Assembly (NCBI GenBank): GCA_036513415.1
Contig: DATBZA010000107.1
Coordinates: forward strand, 83,032-147,031
From: 40CM-4-68-19 sp036513415
GTDB lineage: Bacteria; Myxococcota; Myxococcia; Myxococcales; 40CM-4-68-19
Direction of reading: 5' to 3'
DNA: 64,000 bases
Positions within the stretch are counted from its first letter, which is position 1, and every line of letters starts with the position of its first letter. The position numbers were made by a program, and so were the translations under genes. Positions 8,570 through 16,672 of the stretch are shown piece after piece. A model generated the notes under the pieces. It searched no databases. It saw only the letters and a program-made list of their open reading frames with translations, and was not told where the DNA came from.

Positions 8570-9744
8570 CCTCGCTACGCCGTCCAGGGTGTCGGTGGAA
8601 TCGCCGTGCCACGTTGGCCGTCCTCGCTGCCGGCCTGCTCACCGCCTGCGGGCGAAGGGCCGAAGCCGTCGCGCCGCATTCCGGCAAGGTCGAGGTCGGC
8701 GTGGTGACGGCCGCGCCGACCGACGTCCCGCTCGTCCATGAGCTGCAAGGCCGCGCCTCCGCCTATCGAGTCGCCGAGGTTCGCGCCCGCGTCAATGGAG
8801 TGGTCCTCAAGCGGCTGTTCGACGAGGGAAGCGAAGTGCGGACCGGCCAGCCGCTCTTCCAGATCGACCCAGCCCCTTACGAGGCGGCGCTCGACAGCGC
8901 AAAGGCCACGCTCGCTCGGGCGCAGGCAAATCGGGAGTTCCAGAGGTTGCAGGAGGCGCGGTACGAGCAGTTGATCTCCGCCGACGTCGTCAGCAAGCAG
9001 GACTACACGAGCGTCGTGGCGGCCCACGGAGCTTCGGAGGCGGATGTCGCTGCCGGCACTGCCGCTGTGCGCCTCGCGTCGATCAACCTCGGCTACACGC
9101 TGGTCCGATCTCCCGTGTCGGGAAAGATCGGTCGCGCAGCCGTGACCGAGGGCGCATACGTGCAGCAAGGGCCCGCGACCCCCCTTGCCACGGTGCAGCA
9201 GCTCGATCCCATCTACGTGGACCTGACACAGTCGAGCGATGAGTTGCGCCGCCTGCGCCAGCGGATCGACAGCGGCGAGATCCGTTCGGAGCAGGGGGAG
9301 GTCTCCGCCACCGTCGTGTTCGAGGACGGAAGCGAGTATCCGTACAAAGGCAAGCTCCAGTTCTCCGATGTCACCGTCGATCAGGGCACCGGATCGGTCG
9401 TCCTCCGCGCGATCGTCGCCAATCCCGAGCGCGCGTTGCTTCCCGGGATGTTCCTGCGCGCGCGCCTCGAGCAAGGGGTGACGCCTCAAGCGATCCTGGT
9501 CCCCCAGGCGGCGCTGGCGCGCGATCCGACCGGGGTGGCGACGGTGATGGTCGTCGATCCCGAGAAGAAGGTCGAGGTCCGACGGGTGAGGACCGACCGC
9601 GCCAACGGGAACGACTGGGTCGTCACCGAAGGGCTCAAGAGCGGCGATCAGATCATCGTCGACGGGCTACAAAAGATAAGCCCCGGCACCGAAGTCGTCG
9701 CCGTCGCGGCCAACCCCAAGACCGCAAGTCCCGAGCCTCGATAG
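8566..9744 (+). CDS. RND efflux periplasmic adaptor lipoprotein (AcrA/MexA-like)
   Basis: 392 residues. The N terminus is a lipoprotein signal peptide with lipobox LLTAC (Cys28). The membrane fusion fold follows: the lipoyl half-motif VRARVNGVVLKRLFDEGSEV, a helical hairpin around residues 100-165, then the second lipoyl half (LVRSPVSGKIGRA) and beta-barrel domains. It bridges the inner-membrane RND pump and the TolC-like duct. ATG 8566 overlaps the duct gene stop and follows GAAAGGAA. The gap to the pump gene is only 17 bases, so the three are co-transcribed. Substrate range cannot be read from sequence. Confidence 0.93.
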   Translation: MTSLRRPGCRWNRRATLAVLAAGLLTACGRRAEAVAPHSGKVEVGVVTAAPTDVPLVHELQGRASAYRVAEVRARVNGVVLKRLFDEGSEVRTGQPLFQIDPAPYEAALDSAKATLARAQANREFQRLQEARYEQLISADVVSKQDYTSVVAAHGASEADVAAGTAAVRLASINLGYTLVRSPVSGKIGRAAVTEGAYVQQGPATPLATVQQLDPIYVDLTQSSDELRRLRQRIDSGEIRSEQGEVSATVVFEDGSEYPYKGKLQFSDVTVDQGTGSVVLRAIVANPERALLPGMFLRARLEQGVTPQAILVPQAALARDPTGVATVMVVDPEKKVEVRRVRTDRANGNDWVVTEGLKSGDQIIVDGLQKISPGTEVVAVAANPKTASPEPR

Positions 9745-9761
9745 CTCCCGCAGGAGACGCC

Positions 9762-12700
9762 ATGGCCAGATTTTTCATCGATCGCCCGATCTTTGCGTTC
9801 GTCATCGCCATCGTCCTGATGCTGGCCGGTGTGCTCGCCATCTTGTCGCTGCCGGTGGCGCAATACCCCGCGATTGCGGCGCCGACCGTCACAATCAGCG
9901 CGACCTTTCCCGGCGCTTCAGCGAAGACCCTCGAGGACACGGTCACACAGGTGATCGAGCAGAAGATCAACGGCATCGACAACCTGCGCTACCTCGCCAG
10001 CACCAGCGATTCCGCCGGGAACGTCGCCATCACCCTCACCTTCGATTCGGAGGCCAATCCCGACATTGCGCAGGTCCAGGTGCAAAACAAGCTCCAGCTC
10101 GCGTTGCCGCTGCTCCCGCCCGAGGTCCAGCGTCTGGGTGTGAGCGTCGCCAAGTCCGTCTCCAATTACCTGCTCGTGGTCGCGTTCCTCTCGAAGGATG
10201 GCAGCATCAACAGCAGCGGCCTTTCCGATTACGTCGCCTCATCCGTGCAGGACCAGATCAGCCGCCTGCCGGGCGTGGGCGACGTGTATCTCTTCGGCGC
10301 GCAGTACGCCATGCGCATCTGGCTCAACCCCGACAAGCTCACCAGCTACCAGCTCACCGCCGCCGAGGTGACCAACGCCGTCCAGGCGCAGAATGCCCAG
10401 GTCTCCGCAGGACAGCTCGGCGGGCTGCCGTCGGTCGCCGGGCAGCAGCTCAACGCGACCATCACTGCGCAAACGAGGCTTCAGACCGCCGAGGAGTTCG
10501 GCGACATCCTCTTGCGCGTGAGCCCCGACGGTTCCCACGTCCGTCTGCGGGACGTCGCCCGCATCGAGCTCGACGGCGAGAATTTCGTCACCGCTGCCGA
10601 GTTCAACGGGCACCCTGCCTCCGCCTTGGGCATCAAGCTGACCACCGGCGCGAACGCTCTCGACACCGCCAAGCGGGTACGGGCGCGGCTCGCCGAGCTC
10701 TCAGCGTTCTTTCCCCCCTCGATGGAGATCGCGTACCCGCTCGACACCACGCCTTTCGTGCGGCTCTCGATCGAGGAGGTGGTGAAGACCCTCTTGGAAG
10801 CGATCGGCCTGGTCTTCATCGTGATGTTCGTCTTCCTTCAGAGCATCCGCGCGACGCTCATTCCGACCATCGCGGTGCCGGTGGTGCTGCTCGGCACGTT
10901 CGCGATCCTCTCCGCCGCGGGATTCAGCATCAATACGCTCAGCATGTTTGCCATGGTCCTCGCCATCGGCCTCCTGGTCGATGACGCCATCGTGGTCGTC
11001 GAGAACGTGGAGCGCGTGATGAGCGAGGAACGGCTGTCGCCCAAGGAGGCGACCCGCAAGTCCATGGGCCAGATCACCGGAGCCCTGGTCGGAATCGCCA
11101 TGGTCCTGTCCGCCGTATTCGTTCCGATGGCCTTCTTCGGCGGCTCGGTCGGCGTGATCTACCGGCAATTCTCGATCACGCTGGTCAGCGCGATGGCGCT
11201 GTCGGTCCTGGTAGCGCTGATCCTGACGCCGGCCCTGTGCGTCACCCTCCTGAAGCCGGTGGAGCACGGTCAGGCCGCGGGTCGTCGTGGATTCTTTGGC
11301 TGGTTCAACCGCGCGTACGACCGCACCAGCCACGGCTACCAGGGCGTGGTGCGCAGGCTTCTGGCGCGGACCGGGCGTTCGCTGCTCGTGTACGGCGCCA
11401 TCGTGGCCGCCATGGCCGTGCTCTTCGTCCGCATCCCCGGCGGTTTCCTCCCCGACGAGGACCAGGGGTACGTCTATCTGCAAGTCCAGTTGCCTCCGGG
11501 CGGCACGATGGAGCGGACGGGGGAGGTGTTGCGGCAGGTCTCGGATCATCTCCTCACCCAGGAGGCCGATGCCGTCGAGTCGGTGGCCGTCATCCGTGGG
11601 TTCAACTTCAGCGGGCGCGGTCAGAACTCCGGATTCGGATTCGTCAAGCTGAAGGACTGGAGCCTGCGCAAGTCGCCGCGCCTCAAGGCAAGGGCCGTCG
11701 CCGGCCGGGCGATGGCGGCCTTCTCGCGGATTCGGGGTGCTGTCGTCTTCGCGTTCATCCCTCCGGCGGTGCAGGAGCTCGGCAACGCGACCGGCTTCGA
11801 CCTCCAGCTCCTGGACCGCGGTGGCGCGGGCCACGCGAGGCTGATGGAGGCCCGCAACGAGCTCCTCCGCCTGGCCGCCGGGAGCCCGCTGCTCGCCAAG
11901 GTGCGCCCGAACGGACTGGAGGACACTCCGGATTACCGCGTGGACGTCGACCGGAAGAAGGCTTCGGCCCTCGGCCTCTCGCTCGGAGACGTGAACCGGA
12001 ACCTCTCCGCAACCTGGGGAAGCGCCTACGTCAACGATTTCATCGACAAGGGTCGGGTGAAGAAGGTCTACCTCCAGGCCGACGCTCCGTTCCGCATGCA
12101 GCCGCAAGACATCGATCGCTGGTACGTGCGCAACACGAACGGAGGCATGGTGCCCTTCTCCTCCTTCGCCACCGGCCACTGGACCTACGGTTCGCCTAAG
12201 CTCGAGCGCTACAACGGGATCTCGTCGCTGGAGATCCTGGGCGAACCGGCTCCCGGCAGAAGCTCGGGCGAGGCGATGGCGGAGATGGAGAGATTGATCA
12301 AGAAGCTCCCCGCCTGGATCGGCTATTCGTGGACGGGCTTGTCGTACGAGGAAAGGTTGGCGGGATCGAACACGCTCGCTTTGTACGGCATCTCGCTCCT
12401 GGTCGTGTTCCTCTGCCTCGCGGCGCTGTACGAGAGCTGGTCGATCCCCGCCGCGGTGATGCTCGTCGTGCCGCTCGGCGTACTCGGCGCCGTCATCGCC
12501 AGCGGGTTGCGCGGGTTTGCGAACGACGTGTACTTCCAGGTCGCCCTTCTCACCACCATCGGCCTCTCCACCAAGAACGCCATCCTCATCGTCGAATTCG
12601 CCAAGGAACAGCACGAGGGCGGAAAGGATCTCGCTGCGGCTGCGCTCGAGGCTGCGCGGCTGCGCCTCCGTCCGATCCTGATGACGTCGCTGGCGTTCAT

Positions 12701-12893
12701 CCTCGGGGTCCTGCCGCTCGCCATCTCGAACGGGGCTGGTTCGGGAAGCCAGAACGCGCTCGGCACGGCCGTCATCGGGGGAATGGTGACGGGCACCGTC
12801 CTGGCCGTCTTCCTGGTGCCCGTGTTCTTCGTCGTCGTCCGGCGCTTCGCGCGAGCCAGAGCGGCCGCCGGTCCCGTTCCCGAGGCGGCATGA
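9762..12893 (+). CDS. RND multidrug efflux transporter (HAE1, AcrB/MexB-like)
   Basis: 1,043 residues, full length for hydrophobe/amphiphile RND pumps. It starts with the canonical MARFFIDRPIFAFVIAIVLM. Twelve membrane segments and two large periplasmic loops are evident. The proton-relay Asp pair sits in LLVDDAIVVVENVERV (TM4) and the matching Lys in GLSTKNAILIVEFAKE (TM10). It exports drugs, solvents or bile-like compounds using the proton motive force together with the two upstream products. GGAGA precedes the ATG. The gene ends 15 bases from a convergent gene. Confidence 0.95.
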   Translation: MARFFIDRPIFAFVIAIVLMLAGVLAILSLPVAQYPAIAAPTVTISATFPGASAKTLEDTVTQVIEQKINGIDNLRYLASTSDSAGNVAITLTFDSEANPDIAQVQVQNKLQLALPLLPPEVQRLGVSVAKSVSNYLLVVAFLSKDGSINSSGLSDYVASSVQDQISRLPGVGDVYLFGAQYAMRIWLNPDKLTSYQLTAAEVTNAVQAQNAQVSAGQLGGLPSVAGQQLNATITAQTRLQTAEEFGDILLRVSPDGSHVRLRDVARIELDGENFVTAAEFNGHPASALGIKLTTGANALDTAKRVRARLAELSAFFPPSMEIAYPLDTTPFVRLSIEEVVKTLLEAIGLVFIVMFVFLQSIRATLIPTIAVPVVLLGTFAILSAAGFSINTLSMFAMVLAIGLLVDDAIVVVENVERVMSEERLSPKEATRKSMGQITGALVGIAMVLSAVFVPMAFFGGSVGVIYRQFSITLVSAMALSVLVALILTPALCVTLLKPVEHGQAAGRRGFFGWFNRAYDRTSHGYQGVVRRLLARTGRSLLVYGAIVAAMAVLFVRIPGGFLPDEDQGYVYLQVQLPPGGTMERTGEVLRQVSDHLLTQEADAVESVAVIRGFNFSGRGQNSGFGFVKLKDWSLRKSPRLKARAVAGRAMAAFSRIRGAVVFAFIPPAVQELGNATGFDLQLLDRGGAGHARLMEARNELLRLAAGSPLLAKVRPNGLEDTPDYRVDVDRKKASALGLSLGDVNRNLSATWGSAYVNDFIDKGRVKKVYLQADAPFRMQPQDIDRWYVRNTNGGMVPFSSFATGHWTYGSPKLERYNGISSLEILGEPAPGRSSGEAMAEMERLIKKLPAWIGYSWTGLSYEERLAGSNTLALYGISLLVVFLCLAALYESWSIPAAVMLVVPLGVLGAVIASGLRGFANDVYFQVALLTTIGLSTKNAILIVEFAKEQHEGGKDLAAAALEAARLRLRPILMTSLAFILGVLPLAISNGAGSGSQNALGTAVIGGMVTGTVLAVFLVPVFFVVVRRFARARAAAGPVPEAA

Positions 12894-12908
12894 AAAGTCA
12901 GTCGTGTT

Positions 12909-13391
12909 TCACTCGGCGGGCCGGCGCTTGCCGGCGCAGACCATCAACCCCAGCGTCCCGAGGCCGCAGAAGGCGAGCGGAGCCAGCGCCGGGGGCCGGC
13001 TGCCCATCTTGATGCCACCGTCCTGGCCGAGAGGAACGCTCCATGCGGCGAGCAGGTCGCGAATGCCGCCAAGAAGATGTCCATCGGTGTGGAACCAGAA
13101 CCCGAGGACTCCGACGGCGATGCCCAGGGCGAACAACGCGCCGAGAGCGCCGCGACCCCAGGTGGACCAGCGGCGCAAGGCGAAGGCTCCCGCCGCCAGT
13201 GTCGAGCCGCAGTACACGAGAGGTATCCACGAGCGCCACGTCTCACCCAGTACTTCGCGGTGCTCGAAGCGCAGCTCGAGGAGCAGGAAAGCCGCGCCTC
13301 CGACCAGGAAGGCTGCCAGGAGCCGGTCGCGATCGGCGGCCAGGGCGAGCGGGAAGGGGAGGATGCCTTTGCGCACGGTCATCTTCCTCAC
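12909..13391 (-). CDS. Membrane protein of unknown function, last gene of the ECF/cupredoxin operon
   Basis: 160 residues with about four hydrophobic segments (around 20-42, 55-72, 80-98 and 132-150) and basic ends. I recognise no family. A GTG at 13391 overlaps the stop of the cupredoxin gene (GTGA); ATG 13382 is the alternative start. It is the distal gene of a five-gene minus-strand operon starting with the ECF sigma factor. The coupling to a secreted copper protein suggests an envelope role, but that is inference only. Confidence 0.65.
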   Translation of the reverse strand: MRKMTVRKGILPFPLALAADRDRLLAAFLVGGAAFLLLELRFEHREVLGETWRSWIPLVYCGSTLAAGAFALRRWSTWGRGALGALFALGIAVGVLGFWFHTDGHLLGGIRDLLAAWSVPLGQDGGIKMGSRPPALAPLAFCGLGTLGLMVCAGKRRPAE

Positions 13392-13741
13392 GGTTTGACG
13401 ACGATCTCGCCGGCCATCTCCTCGTGCCCGCTGCCGCAGAAAACGTCGCAGTGGAAGAGGAAGGTGCCGGCCTTTGCCGGCGAGATGCGCACGCGCGTGA
13501 CCTTGCCCGGTTCGATGCTCTCGTCGATGTTCAGGTCGGAGACCTGGAAGCCGTGCTTGCGATCGAGCGTGGTCAGCTCGAGCACCACCGGCTCGCCCAG
13601 CTTCAGCTCGATGACCGCGGGGGTGAACTTGAACTTCTCGGCGGTCACCTGGATGATCTTCTCCTGCGCCGCCACGTCCGACGACGCGGCTGCGAGGACG
13701 GCGGCGAACGAACCTGCCAGGATCCAGTACAGACGGCGCAT
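13388..13741 (-). CDS. Secreted CuA-type (cytochrome oxidase subunit II-like) cupredoxin
   Basis: 117 residues: a signal peptide (about 1-25, ending VAAQ) and a single cupredoxin domain. The metal ligands look like a binuclear CuA site rather than a blue copper site: an upstream His in DRKHGFQV and the C-x3-C-x3-H-x2-M set in CDVFCGSGHEEM, the spacing seen in cytochrome c oxidase subunit II and nitrous oxide reductase. No transmembrane hairpin, oxidase subunit or heme motif accompanies it, so it is a free-standing periplasmic electron carrier or copper-binding protein. TGATG overlap with the phosphoesterase upstream and GTGA with the membrane protein downstream place it inside the operon. Confidence 0.88.
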   Translation of the reverse strand: MRRLYWILAGSFAAVLAAASSDVAAQEKIIQVTAEKFKFTPAVIELKLGEPVVLELTTLDRKHGFQVSDLNIDESIEPGKVTRVRISPAKAGTFLFHCDVFCGSGHEEMAGEIVVKP

Positions 13742-14679
13742 CAGTAGGTTCCGCTCGCAGCCGCCGGCTTCACCGCTCCCGTGCCCTCGAGCGAATCTTC
13801 CTTGAGCGTGAGCACCAGACGAGACTCGCCGACGGAGATCTCGCGGTATCCGAGGCCGCGCCGCGGATGCGCGGGATCCCACGGCACCGGGGCGCGCTTG
13901 GGTTGCGAGAGCGGCGCAGGCAGCGGGAAGATGAGCGACTGGGCCGCGTGATGCGCGATGGCGCCAGTGCGGAAGTGGTGCTCCTGATGGATGTGCCCGT
14001 AGAAAACGGTCACGTTCTTCCAGTGCTGCAACAGATCGATGGCCTTGCTGCCGTCTTTCGTGGCCCAGTCCCACTGCGGGGCCAGGTCGAAGAGCGGCCG
14101 GTGCGTGAACACCACGATGGGCGCGTCGGCCGGCAACGGCTTGAGATCCGCGAGGAGCCAGTCGAGCTGTGCGTCGCCGATGGCCGCCTGCGCATCGGAG
14201 ACGTTGTCGAGCACGGCGAAGTGAAGTCCCTTGTGGTCAAACGAGTAGTGTGTCGCCCCGAAGTGTTCCTGGAACGCCTTGCCCTGGTCGAGCGAGGCGT
14301 CGTGCTCGCCGGGCATGTAGCGCTGCACGGGGGCCTTCAGTCCCCCGACGATGGCCTTGAACTCGCGCATGCGCTTGTGGCGCTCGGCCTCGTCGTCGGT
14401 GGTGTGGGTCAGGTCGCCGGTGAAGACGACGAAGTCGGGTTGCTGCGGGAGCGCGTTGACCGCCTCCACCGCTTGCTGGAGGGTGTTGGCCGCCTCGGGA
14501 TTCGGCGGACCCTTGAAGCCCCAGTGCGTGTCGGAGAGCTGGACGAAGAAGAAATCATCCTCCCGTCCGCCCGACTTGCGCGGGATCCTGGTGCATGCTC
14601 CGGCCAACCCCGAGGCGAAGACTACGCCTCCGAAACCGAGAAGCTTGATGAGCTCGCGACGCCCTTTGGGTTCGTTCAT
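13741..14679 (-). CDS. Tat-exported metallophosphoesterase
   Basis: 312 residues. The N terminus GRRELIKLLGF followed by a hydrophobic stretch ending LAGAC looks like a twin-arginine signal with a lipobox, so the enzyme is probably anchored outside the cytoplasm. Calcineurin-like phosphoesterase motifs occur in order: SDTHWG (D-x-H), FTGDLTH (GD), PGEHD in place of the usual GNHD, FTHRP, and YGHIHQEHH (GHxH). The Asn to Glu change at the GNHD position is unusual, because that Asn normally binds metal and phosphate. It lies downstream of the sigma/anti-sigma pair and overlaps the cupredoxin start. The substrate is unknown. Confidence 0.85.
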   Translation of the reverse strand: MNEPKGRRELIKLLGFGGVVFASGLAGACTRIPRKSGGREDDFFFVQLSDTHWGFKGPPNPEAANTLQQAVEAVNALPQQPDFVVFTGDLTHTTDDEAERHKRMREFKAIVGGLKAPVQRYMPGEHDASLDQGKAFQEHFGATHYSFDHKGLHFAVLDNVSDAQAAIGDAQLDWLLADLKPLPADAPIVVFTHRPLFDLAPQWDWATKDGSKAIDLLQHWKNVTVFYGHIHQEHHFRTGAIAHHAAQSLIFPLPAPLSQPKRAPVPWDPAHPRRGLGYREISVGESRLVLTLKEDSLEGTGAVKPAAASGTY

Positions 14680-14735
14680 CGGAAACCCTCCGGCGTCGTG
14701 ACTGCACGGGTCTGACGTCTATTCCCGCTCCGCAG

Positions 14736-15530
14736 TCAGCGCTGGCGGCGCGCCAGCTCGACAAACTTCTGCAGCTCGGCCTCATTCAGGTCCGAGACCG
14801 CCCAGTAGTGCATGCCGTCCTTCGCCCAGCAGTACGCGTTGTAGCCGCGTCGCGAGAGGCGCTGCAGCGGCTCGTCGCCGCCGCGCTTGCTCGGCCAGAC
14901 GAACAGGTTCACCACGTGCTGAGCGCGCTTGTACACGAGCGATGCCGCGGGCGTGTTCTCGACGTAGTCCAGCCGGCCTCCCACCAGCGGGAAACCTTCG
15001 GCCGCCCAGTCCGTCACCGATACGGAGTAGTCGAGCTTGCCCTGGAACCAGGGTTTGACCGTGTGCTGGTCCGACGAAGCCACGTCGGTGAGGTGATTGG
15101 CGAGCAGCGAGCGCACGTGCGCCGCGACTACGGCGTCCGCGACCGAGGCCTCGGAGGGCTGTGGCCACAAGCGCGGCCCGGCGACGATGAGCAGCGCGGC
15201 GGCTGCTGCAGCCGGCGCGAGCGCCGCCCACCTCCAGGCACGCCGCAGGGGCCGCGCCGCTCGCTCAGGCACCAGCGCATGTGCGGATGCTGCCGGCACG
15301 GCTGGTTCCCCCGTGCGCACCAGGTCACGCAGGCGAGCCTCCAACTCCGGCGGCATCGGGTACCGGGTCAAGCTCGCCCGGGCGGACGCCTGCAACTCGC
15401 GCAGGCTCTTCTCCTCGGCGCTACAGGCCGGGCAGTGCGCGACGTGCTCCTCCACCTCGAGCGCGCCGCGCAGGTCGAGCTCGTTGTCCACGTAGGCATC
15501 CAGCAGCCGCTGCGTCTCATTGCAGATCAT
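14736..15530 (-). CDS. Zinc-finger anti-sigma factor (transmembrane)
   Basis: 264 residues. The N-terminal zf-HC2 anti-sigma domain has the H-x3-C-x2-C zinc motif in HVAHCPACSAEEK. A transmembrane segment follows (ALAPAAAAAALLIVAG, about residues 146-161), then a periplasmic domain of about 100 residues. It should hold the upstream ECF sigma factor inactive until a periplasmic or redox signal arrives. ATG 15530 overlaps the sigma stop (ATGA), the usual arrangement for sigma/anti-sigma pairs. Confidence 0.9.
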   Translation of the reverse strand: MICNETQRLLDAYVDNELDLRGALEVEEHVAHCPACSAEEKSLRELQASARASLTRYPMPPELEARLRDLVRTGEPAVPAASAHALVPERAARPLRRAWRWAALAPAAAAAALLIVAGPRLWPQPSEASVADAVVAAHVRSLLANHLTDVASSDQHTVKPWFQGKLDYSVSVTDWAAEGFPLVGGRLDYVENTPAASLVYKRAQHVVNLFVWPSKRGGDEPLQRLSRRGYNAYCWAKDGMHYWAVSDLNEAELQKFVELARRQR

Positions 15531-16066
15531 GACGTGCTCCCGGCCTGCTCGCGCCGCGCGACCGCCGCCTGCAATTGACGCCGCGCGCGCGACAGCCGCG
15601 ACATCACCGTTCCGATGGGAATATGGGCCAGGTCGGCGATCTCCTTGTACGAAAGCCCTTCCATCTCCCGGAGCACGAATACCTCCCGGAACTCGACGGG
15701 CAGCGCCTCGACGGCTTCGTTGAGAAACCGCTGCTGGGCGGAGCGCAGCAGCAGCACCTCGGGCGTGTCGGAGGTGCGCCCGTTCGAGACAGCTTCGGTG
15801 TGCAGCTCCTCGTCGAACTCGGTGCCCAGCTCGCGCGCGCGGTTCTGCTGCAGGAAGGTATAGGCGCTGTTGCGGACCACCGTGAGGAGCCAAGCGCGAG
15901 GGTTGGTGCCAGTGAAGCCGTCGAAAAAACGGAATGCGCGCATGACCGCCTCCTGCATGACGTCTTCGGCGTCGTGGTCATTGCGCAACAGCCAGCGCGC
16001 CAGGTTGTAGCCCGCCAGCAAGTGAGGCAGCACGAGCTGCTCGAACGACACGACGCGGTCCGGCAA
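15527..16066 (-). CDS. ECF RNA polymerase sigma factor
   Basis: 179 residues with sigma-70 region 2 (NLARWLLRNDHDAEDVMQEA, then FRFFDGF and PRAWLLTVVRN) and region 4 (ALPVEFREVFVLREMEGLSY, IPIGTVMSRLSRARR). Both regions are intact, and no extra C-terminal domain is present. The TTG at 16066 is chosen because a strong GGAGGGG lies a few bases upstream and no other start is nearby. It heads a minus-strand operon of five genes and is probably autoregulated from the promoter-like sequence at 16123-16098. The regulon probably includes the downstream phosphoesterase and cupredoxin. Confidence 0.92.
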   Translation of the reverse strand: MPDRVVSFEQLVLPHLLAGYNLARWLLRNDHDAEDVMQEAVMRAFRFFDGFTGTNPRAWLLTVVRNSAYTFLQQNRARELGTEFDEELHTEAVSNGRTSDTPEVLLLRSAQQRFLNEAVEALPVEFREVFVLREMEGLSYKEIADLAHIPIGTVMSRLSRARRQLQAAVARREQAGSTS

Positions 16067-16097
16067 CGCCCCTCCGAATGCCCGGGTCCAATCACGC

Positions 16098-16123
16098 GAC
16101 CGGGGCGCCGGCCAGTTTATTCC
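16098..16123 (-). promoter_or_regulatory. ECF-type promoter candidate for the sigma/anti-sigma operon
   Basis: On the minus strand GGAATAA (16123-16117) and GTC (16100-16098) are separated by 16 bases, the general GGAA...GTC form of ECF promoters, ending about 32 bases before the TTG start. ECF operons are commonly autoregulated. Confidence 0.4.
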
Positions 16124-16196
16124 CGTCTCGCAAGGGCTCGAGGGGCCTTCGGTTTTTGAGCCGCCCGATGGAGCGCTCGTGGTAGGGCGGGGGCGA

Positions 16197-16223
16197 TGTC
16201 GAGAACCGTCGTTCCGTTCCGAC
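16197..16223 (+). promoter_or_regulatory. ECF42-type promoter candidate
   Basis: TGTCGA (16197-16202) and CGAC (16220-16223) are 17 bases apart, upstream of the YCII/ECF42 pair. As I recall, ECF42 sigma factors recognise a TGTCGA -35 and a CGAC or CGTC -10, so this site suggests that the sigma factor drives its own operon. Confidence 0.5.
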
Positions 16224-16237
16224 TACCAGGTGAACGC

Positions 16238-16256
16238 GCGCCCCATGGAGGGGCGC
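16238..16256 (+). repeat. Strong hairpin in the leader of the YCII-ECF42 message
   Basis: GCGCCCC and GGGGCGC flank the five-base loop ATGGA, a perfect seven-pair GC stem ending 20 bases before ATG 16277 and just upstream of the GGAAGGA ribosome site. It has no U-run, so it is not a classical terminator. It could affect mRNA stability or translation. Confidence 0.45.
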
Positions 16257-16276
16257 CCACACGGAAGGAATCGACC

Positions 16277-16672
16277 ATGAAATACCTGCTGATGATGCAC
16301 ACCCCGTCCGGAGGCCCCTACCAGATCGCCAGCTGGCCGAAGCAGGACATCAAGGCGCACATCGCGTTCATGGTCAGCTTCGCCAAGAAGCTAGGGGAGT
16401 CGGGTGAGCTGGTGTCCGCCGAGGGCCTGGCCGCTCCCGATCAGGCCAAGCGGGTGCGCGCCGGAAAGGATGGCAAGCCGATCACGGACGGCGTGTTCCC
16501 CGAGTCGAAGGAGTTTCTCGCCGGGTACTGGATCGTGGACGTCGAGAGCCCCGAGCGCGCCCACCAGATCGCCGCGCAGGCCTCCGCCGCTCCCGGCCCT
16601 GGCGGGGCGCCACTCAACATGGCGATCGAGGTGCGGCAAGTGATGAGCGGGGCGCCGAAAGACTGGCTCTGA
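16277..16672 (+). CDS. YCII/DGPF-domain protein, partner of ECF42 sigma factor
   Basis: 131 residues of the YCII-related fold (ferredoxin-like alpha/beta). The start MKYLLMMHTP and the segment ITDGVFPESKEFLAGYWIVD correspond to the DGPF motif region. In many bacteria such proteins are encoded next to ECF42 sigma factors and are their probable partners or targets; enzymatic activity has not been established in general. ATG 16277 has GGAAGGA upstream. The stop overlaps the sigma start (TGATG), so the pair is coupled. Confidence 0.88.
   Translation: MKYLLMMHTPSGGPYQIASWPKQDIKAHIAFMVSFAKKLGESGELVSAEGLAAPDQAKRVRAGKDGKPITDGVFPESKEFLAGYWIVDVESPERAHQIAAQASAAPGPGGAPLNMAIEVRQVMSGAPKDWL

Noticed and set aside
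10701..12614. 637-codon open frame on the minus strand
   Set aside because: Antisense to the RND pump gene; Asp/His/Arg-rich repetitive composition typical of the reverse reading of GC-rich coding DNA.
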